Of a stretch of 64,000 nt of DNA, positions 59,615 to 64,000 are shown one piece after another. The stretch comes from Starkeya sp. ORNL1 (GTDB lineage Bacteria; Pseudomonadota; Alphaproteobacteria; Rhizobiales; Xanthobacteraceae), in assembly GCF_012971745.1 (NCBI RefSeq), contig NZ_CP048834.1:3038001-3102000 (forward strand), written 5' to 3'. The stretch's first letter is position 1; each line of letters begins with the position of its first letter. The position numbers and the translations under genes were made by a program. The notes under the pieces are model-generated. The model was given only the letters and a program-made list of their open reading frames with translations. It was not told the origin of the DNA and did not search any database.

Positions 59615-59643
59615 ATACCAACGTATCGCAAATACCTTCGTTC
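59615..59643 (+). promoter_or_regulatory. 29-bp double-palindrome element D, upstream of DUF4331 gene
   Basis: Site 1 is ATACCAACGTAT, the spacer CGCAA, site 2 ATACCTTCGTTC. It lies 106 bp before the ATG of the DUF4331 gene. The tail TTCGTTCAAT resembles the TTCGTCCAAT of element E. Confidence 0.65.
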
Positions 59644-59749
59644 AATATCTTCTTACTTTCGCCGCTGTCACTTCTGTCCTGCGCCGCGATTTCCGTCGCC
59701 CTGTGGTTTTACCGCTACTATCGATTCTCGCGCCAAGGAGCACGTGAAG

Positions 59750-60730
59750 ATGTCGCATCATTATTCAGGTCCCAACTTTGGTTTTCCCAAGGCGGATGCG
59801 CGTCTAGATTTAACCGATCTCTATGCATTTCCCAAACCGGGAGACCCTGAGAAGTCCATATTGATCGTGAATGTGCATCCGTCCGCCACACTGATTGGTT
59901 CGGAAGTCACAACTGTCGAGCCGTTTGCGCCCGATGCCCTTTACGAGGTTATGATTGATACCAATGGTGATGCGGTGGTCGACATTTCGTATCGAGTAAG
60001 TGTTTCGCCGTCATCACAAGGTGTGCAGATAGCCACGGTTCGCCGCATAGAGGCGGAGGCGACCGCGGAGTCGGGCGACCGCGAGCGGATTGTGATTATG
60101 GGGGCGCCGGTTTCGACAGGCAGGCACGCCCAAATAACGACAGCTGGAGATTACCGACTTTTTGCAGGTTGGCGCAGTGAGCCGTTCTTCTTCGACACGT
60201 TAGGCGCGGTGGATAATCTTAACTTCACCGGTGCTGATTTCTTCGCAGACAAGAATGTGTGCAGCATCGTACTAGAAATGCCCAACTCCGCGTTGGGGTC
60301 TATGTCCGTTGGCCTGTGGGCTCGGGTATTGGACAAACAAGGCGAAGGTTGGGTACAGGTCGAACGTGGAGCACGCCCCCAGCAGGCCGTATTTCTGCCC
60401 GGTGACGAACGCGAGTCCTATCTCGCTGGCCAGCCCGCCGACGACGGCCGGTTTATCTCGACTTTCGCGCATGCTCTTGAGCACACGGGTGGATATGCGC
60501 CCGACGAAGCGGAAGCGGTCGCCAGGACGTTGCTGCCTGATATTCTTGCCTACGATCCCACACGACCGGCGTCATTTCCCAAGAACGGTAGAACGCTGAC
60601 CGACGATGCTGCAGATACGTTTATCGCAATACTTACGAATGGTAGACTAAAGGGTGACGGCGTGGGTCCGCACGCCGATCTCCTTCCTGACTTTCCCTAT
60701 TTGGCGCCGCCGCATTACGCGGCTGAGTGA
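59750..60730 (+). CDS. DUF4331 family protein
   Basis: This 326-residue protein belongs to the DUF4331 family of unknown function; the opening GFPKADARLDLTDLYAFP, the central TGADFFADKNVCSIVLEMP and the C-terminal DAADTFIAILTNGR are characteristic. No signal peptide is seen with ATG 59750, for which AAGGAG lies 9-10 bp upstream. The frame is open to 59603 but without homology. Element D lies upstream, placing it in the putative regulon. It is followed at 81 bp by hupE. Confidence 0.82.
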   Translation: MSHHYSGPNFGFPKADARLDLTDLYAFPKPGDPEKSILIVNVHPSATLIGSEVTTVEPFAPDALYEVMIDTNGDAVVDISYRVSVSPSSQGVQIATVRRIEAEATAESGDRERIVIMGAPVSTGRHAQITTAGDYRLFAGWRSEPFFFDTLGAVDNLNFTGADFFADKNVCSIVLEMPNSALGSMSVGLWARVLDKQGEGWVQVERGARPQQAVFLPGDERESYLAGQPADDGRFISTFAHALEHTGGYAPDEAEAVARTLLPDILAYDPTRPASFPKNGRTLTDDAADTFIAILTNGRLKGDGVGPHADLLPDFPYLAPPHYAAE

Positions 60731-60811
60731 GCCATCGGTCATTCATGTTGGCGCGAGTCGTTCCTCCAGCGGCGAGCGAGTTTGATCATCAAAACCACCT
60801 AGGAGATTAAG

Positions 60812-61396
60812 ATGCGATCGCTCCTGATAAGTGGCGTTTTGGCGATAGTATTTATGACTCCAGCCGCAGCGCATCCGAGCATTTTGCATGGAATTTCCTT
60901 TGCAGCGGGCGTGGCTCATCCTCTTGCCGGGCTTGATCACATTGTTGCAATGGTGGCAGTTGGCCTCTGGGCGGCTATCAAAGGCAACCGCGCCCTCTGG
61001 GTGTGGCCCGTAACCTTTGTCGCGGTCATGTTGATAGGAGCTGCGCTGGGTTTTGCGCATATCAGCTTACCCTTTGTTGAACCTGGGATCCTGGCCTCCG
61101 TCGTAGTGCTGGGGCTTATGGTGGCGTTCGCGACCGACCCGCCGATATGGGTAGGGGTCGTAATCATAAGCATCTTCGCACTGCTGCATGGTCACGTGCA
61201 CGGAGTCGAAGGTTCCAGTTTGGGAGGCGGTTTTGAGTATATGGCGGGTTTCGCGCTTGCTACAGCGACATTGCACGCAGTCGGCATCAGCCTCGCGTTC
61301 ACATTACGGCGTGCGGCGGCCTCGGAGTCGGTGAATCGTTTCGTTGGTCTTATCTGCTCGATCGTTGGCATCGGATTGTACGTGGGGGTTCTATGA
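60812..61396 (+). CDS. hupE: HupE/UreJ-family membrane protein
   Basis: This 194-residue polytopic membrane protein has a signal-like N-terminus (ending PAAAHPS) and about six transmembrane segments. The family metal motif HPLAGLDHIVAMVAVG (about residues 36-51) and the later ALLHGHVHG are present. HupE/UreJ proteins import nickel or cobalt for hydrogenase or urease, but neither is in the window. CTAGGAGATTAAG precedes ATG 60812. It is likely co-transcribed with the DUF4331 gene. Confidence 0.85.
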   Translation: MRSLLISGVLAIVFMTPAAAHPSILHGISFAAGVAHPLAGLDHIVAMVAVGLWAAIKGNRALWVWPVTFVAVMLIGAALGFAHISLPFVEPGILASVVVLGLMVAFATDPPIWVGVVIISIFALLHGHVHGVEGSSLGGGFEYMAGFALATATLHAVGISLAFTLRRAAASESVNRFVGLICSIVGIGLYVGVL

Positions 61397-61397
61397 C

Positions 61398-61417
61398 GCC
61401 CGCGGGCGCTTTTTCTC
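61398..61417. terminator. Weak GC-palindrome with T-run after hupE
   Basis: The self-complementary GCCCGCGGGC immediately after the hupE stop is followed by GCTTTTTC. It could serve as a short terminator on the + strand, although the loop would be very small. The rest of the 243-bp convergent gap before the amidase stop shows nothing else. Confidence 0.3.
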
Positions 61418-61639
61418 GTCTGAGCGACTGCTCTCAATCGGGGTGCATTCTTAGCCCGTAAGCAAGATCCGGATTAGAAGTCTCTCGACGGAGCAGATGG
61501 GGCGATGTTTAGATTGAGCAAACGTGATGTTGGTTTGTCGGATGCCCCGACAGCTTAACTCGAGTGGGCTGGGGGCGTGCAGGTGCTCCTACCAAGCGAA
61601 GGATTATACGCGTCTCGCTCCCGTGGAGCGGCCGATTGG

Positions 61640-63082
61640 CTACGCCCCCGCTTCGGTAGTACGTCCGGTCGCTGCAGGTTGCCAACGTGGAGGCCACCGG
61701 TACGGGTAATCTACTTCAATCGCAGCGGCGACGCGGATTGCAAGGTCCTCCCGTTGTGTGGGGGTCGCAATGTGAACTCCGATCGGCAGGTCGTCAGCGG
61801 AAAGGCCCGCGGGTACGCTGAGCGCCGGGCACCAGGGCACCCAATTGAAAATCGAGGTCATGTCGAGGCCGTGCTTGCGGCCGTCCGGCGTGACCAGATG
61901 ATAGCGGGCGTCATCCTCGTCCGCGCAAACGGCCGGACGGGTCATGGTTGGACTGAGGAGGACGTCATAGTTGCGGAATAGTTCGGACAGAACATCCCAT
62001 TGCTGCTTGCGCAGAACATCCAGTTCCTTGATCGACACGGCGTCGTAGGTCCGTCCTCGCGCGATCACGGCGGAGAGCCGCGGGTCGGCGAGAGGCCCAA
62101 TCTTATCAAGGGCGTCGCCGATAAACGCCGCGAGATAGACGTGCCAATGGCGGACCCAACCGTCGGCAATAGCGCGGGTCCAGCCGAGGTTCAAATAGCT
62201 GACCACGGCCCCGGCCCGCTCCAGGGACGCGGCCACTTCGGAAAGGCGCGAGCGCACTTCGGGTTGAACAGCGAAGAATCCCAGGTCGTCGCTCACCGCG
62301 ATCCTTAGCCCCTTGACGCCGGCGCCAGGGTCCAGGCTCGGAAGATCGGGAATAAAGGTCCTGGGATCGGATGGCGTCGATCCACACACCAGTGGCAGGC
62401 TATACGTAAGGTCAGCGACCGTCCGCGTCAGTAATCCATGGTGCTGGATGTCGTCGACGAAGGAAGGCTGGTCGTCGAGCGGGATGCGGCCCGCCGCCGG
62501 CTTTATTCCGACGAGGCCCGTGCAGGCCGCCGGAATGCGAACCGAACCGCCCATGTCGGTGCCTTCGGCGACAGCGACGCAACCGGTCGCGACCGCTACC
62601 GCCGATCCTCCCGACGATCCGCCCGGCGTTCGTTCATCGTTCCACGGATTCCGCGTGACCCCGTGCAGCGGGCTATCGCAGAAACTGCTCGATGCGCATT
62701 CGGAGAGCGTGGTCTTCCCGAGAATCAGGGCGTCGGCATGGCGGAAGCGCTGCACCACGACGGCATCGGACCGCGCGATATTTTCGGCAAAGGCATAAGA
62801 GCCGAAGCGATTGCCAAGACCCTTGACCGGGGTGCAGTCCTTGATGGCGACCGGCACGCCGGCAAGCGCGCCGAGTCGCTCGCCTGTGGCGCGGCGGCGG
62901 TCGATATGGCGCGCCGCCGCCCGCATGCCTTCGGCATCGATCTGCGCGAAGCAGTTCAGTTCCGCCTGAACCTCGATAGAGCGAGCAATCGCAGCCTCCG
63001 CGATATCGATCGCACGCGCCTCTCCATTTCGCACGGCGGCAGCGATTGTGGAGACGGGAGACCAAGGCCCTATTTCGCTCAC
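61640..63082 (-). CDS. Amidase signature family enzyme
   Basis: This 480-residue amidase hydrolyses a carboxamide to acid and ammonia. The Ser-cisSer-Lys triad is visible: Lys in AIKDC (about residue 81), the cis-serine in GGSSGGS (about 155-161) and the nucleophile in GTDMGGSVRIP (about 180). GTG 63082 is chosen, since GAAGGAAAC lies 3-5 bp upstream and the family starts a few residues later. A TTG start at 63175 would add 31 residues that do not look like the family. The substrate is unknown. Confidence 0.87.
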   Translation of the reverse strand: MSEIGPWSPVSTIAAAVRNGEARAIDIAEAAIARSIEVQAELNCFAQIDAEGMRAAARHIDRRRATGERLGALAGVPVAIKDCTPVKGLGNRFGSYAFAENIARSDAVVVQRFRHADALILGKTTLSECASSSFCDSPLHGVTRNPWNDERTPGGSSGGSAVAVATGCVAVAEGTDMGGSVRIPAACTGLVGIKPAAGRIPLDDQPSFVDDIQHHGLLTRTVADLTYSLPLVCGSTPSDPRTFIPDLPSLDPGAGVKGLRIAVSDDLGFFAVQPEVRSRLSEVAASLERAGAVVSYLNLGWTRAIADGWVRHWHVYLAAFIGDALDKIGPLADPRLSAVIARGRTYDAVSIKELDVLRKQQWDVLSELFRNYDVLLSPTMTRPAVCADEDDARYHLVTPDGRKHGLDMTSIFNWVPWCPALSVPAGLSADDLPIGVHIATPTQREDLAIRVAAAIEVDYPYRWPPRWQPAATGRTTEAGA

Positions 63083-63189
63083 GATGTTTCCTTCAAGACA
63101 GACTTGCCATTTTTCAGGTATTTCGTCCGGCGCGCACGACCATATGGCTCCGCGATAAAGCAAGTGCGAAGACAAGCGCCCATACCGGT

Positions 63190-63567
63190 CTATGCTGTCA
63201 CGGCTTTCCGGAAGGTGTCCTTACGCGCAATCTTCCCATCCTTGAATCGGAGCAGATCGACACCCCTGACGGTGACGAACACGCCGTCGGCTCGCGTGCC
63301 GCGAAACGTCCATTCGCTGAAGCCTTGGTCGCCGCACACGACGTGCTGGGCTTCCTCCCATCGGGAATCCGGGAATGCCTCCCAGATTGCTGCGAAGGCA
63401 CGCTTAACCGAATCGAACCCGGAATAGCGCTCGCCGAACGCGTGCTTGCCGGCAGCGGCCTCGAACACGCAGTCTTCGGCAAACAACGCCATCAGCCTTT
63501 CGATTCTGTGCGAGTTCCACGCGTCGCAATGTAGTTCCATCAGCCGCAGATTATCGGTTGCATCCAT
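63190..63567 (-). CDS. SnoaL-like/nuclear transport factor 2 family protein
   Basis: This 125-residue NTF2-fold protein has the typical opening LMELHCDAWNSHRIERLMALF and the ending GVDLLRFKDGKIARKDTF. Members include polyketide cyclases, isomerases and binding proteins, so no specific reaction can be given. It lies about 105 bp upstream of the amidase start and about 60 bp after a PLP-enzyme gene, all on the same strand. Confidence 0.85.
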   Translation of the reverse strand: MDATDNLRLMELHCDAWNSHRIERLMALFAEDCVFEAAAGKHAFGERYSGFDSVKRAFAAIWEAFPDSRWEEAQHVVCGDQGFSEWTFRGTRADGVFVTVRGVDLLRFKDGKIARKDTFRKAVTA

Positions 63568-63627
63568 GACATATACTTCTCACAAACCCTTGATCGGCAA
63601 GTTAGTTTTGCAGTCGGCAACCCGAAT

Positions 63628-64000
63628 TCAACGAGCACGGGACTCGGCAACGCTTTCTCGGAGGCTCTCGAGGTATGCATCGACGACGGGAGCCTGATGC
63701 AACGTGATCATGCCCATATGCACCGCGCGGGGCGTCGTCATCGTCCGCACGAACCAGCCCCGCCGCGTCATCGCGGAGACGATTGCGTCGAGAGGAGCGT
63801 CGGCGGAGCGCCAGGCGAGGACGGGCAGATCCGGATCGCCGACGACCTCGATACCCTCAATGGCTTCAAGCCCATCCCTGAGTCGGCCAAAAGCCTCCAG
63901 TATCTGCCTGGCGATTCGGACATAACCGTCATGGCCCAGATAGCGCATCACCGCCCATGCAGCGGCGATGGGAGCTGCCGACCGCGTGCCGGCGAGGCCG
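63628..64000 (-). CDS. PLP-dependent decarboxylase/lyase (group II), C-terminal part
   Basis: About 124 residues at the C-terminus of a PLP-dependent fold-type I enzyme resembling sphingosine-1-phosphate lyase/glutamate decarboxylase. The segment GLAGTRSAAPIAAAWAVMRY, read across the window end, with LGHDGYVRIARQILEA, is typical. The gene's 5' part, including the PLP-binding lysine, lies beyond base 64000. It would be the first gene of the SnoaL/amidase group. Confidence 0.8.
   Translation of the reverse strand, partial: GLAGTRSAAPIAAAWAVMRYLGHDGYVRIARQILEAFGRLRDGLEAIEGIEVVGDPDLPVLAWRSADAPLDAIVSAMTRRGWFVRTMTTPRAVHMGMITLHQAPVVDAYLESLRESVAESRAR

Overview
The window is high-GC, tightly packed DNA, most likely from an alphaproteobacterium of the Hyphomicrobiales (Xanthobacteraceae or Bosea/Ancylobacter-like). 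This rests on the gene families (tripartite tricarboxylate carrier with a TctC receptor, CoxMSL/CoxG-type molybdenum hydroxylase, FixJ-type response regulator, egtB-egtD), on many ATGA stop/start overlaps, and on palindromic intergenic repeats with GTCATCCTGAGG ends. No rRNA, tRNA, CRISPR array, insertion sequence or phage gene was recognised.

Layout. (1) 1-9.6 kb: a carbohydrate or polyol module, with DhaL/DhaK-type kinase subunits, a ribose-type ABC transporter (two permeases, a double-domain ATPase, a periplasmic binding protein), a LacI-family regulator with candidate TTTASTAAA operators, a racemase-family protein and an aldo/keto reductase. (2) 9.6-33 kb: a large organic-acid or (hetero)aromatic catabolic region. 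It holds RidA, hydantoinase/oxoprolinase HyuB-HyuA, an aldehyde dehydrogenase and a split thiamine-diphosphate decarboxylase; then thioesterase, CoA ligase and medium-chain reductase; then, divergently, a three-subunit molybdenum hydroxylase, a 4,5-dihydroxyphthalate-decarboxylase-like protein and CoxG; then a LysR regulator, a full-length TPP enzyme, a 3-hydroxyisobutyrate-dehydrogenase-like protein and a TctABC uptake system. The substrate cannot be named from sequence. (3) 33-36 kb: sparse coding, with a deletion scar joining the broken ends of an acyl-CoA dehydrogenase gene and an Rrf2 regulator gene. (4) 36-61.4 kb: an accessory stress/detoxification region, with crotonase and GlcG-like proteins, two response regulators and two histidine kinases, aldo/keto reductase, TetR-controlled HlyD/MFS efflux, DJ-1/PfpI protein, ergothioneine biosynthesis (egtB, egtD) with a MOSC-flavin reductase fusion, a five-gene set (epoxide hydrolase, VOC, SDR, DUF488, Mug DNA glycosylase), a flavoprotein disulfide reductase, a DUF4331 protein and HupE. 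(5) 61.6-64 kb: amidase, SnoaL-like protein and the C-terminal end of a PLP-dependent decarboxylase.

The strongest unexplained signal is a repeated regulatory element found only in region 4. Six 29-bp copies, each made of two 12-bp near-palindromes (consensus ATACCTTSGTAT) separated by exactly 5 bp, lie about 65-130 bp upstream of the crotonase gene, the DJ-1/PfpI gene, egtB, the epoxide hydrolase operon, the DUF4331 gene and a cupin-like gene remnant. Single 12-bp copies lie upstream of the FixJ-type response regulator gene and again upstream of the epoxide hydrolase. I infer a local electrophile/oxidative-stress regulon, probably run by the neighbouring two-component proteins.
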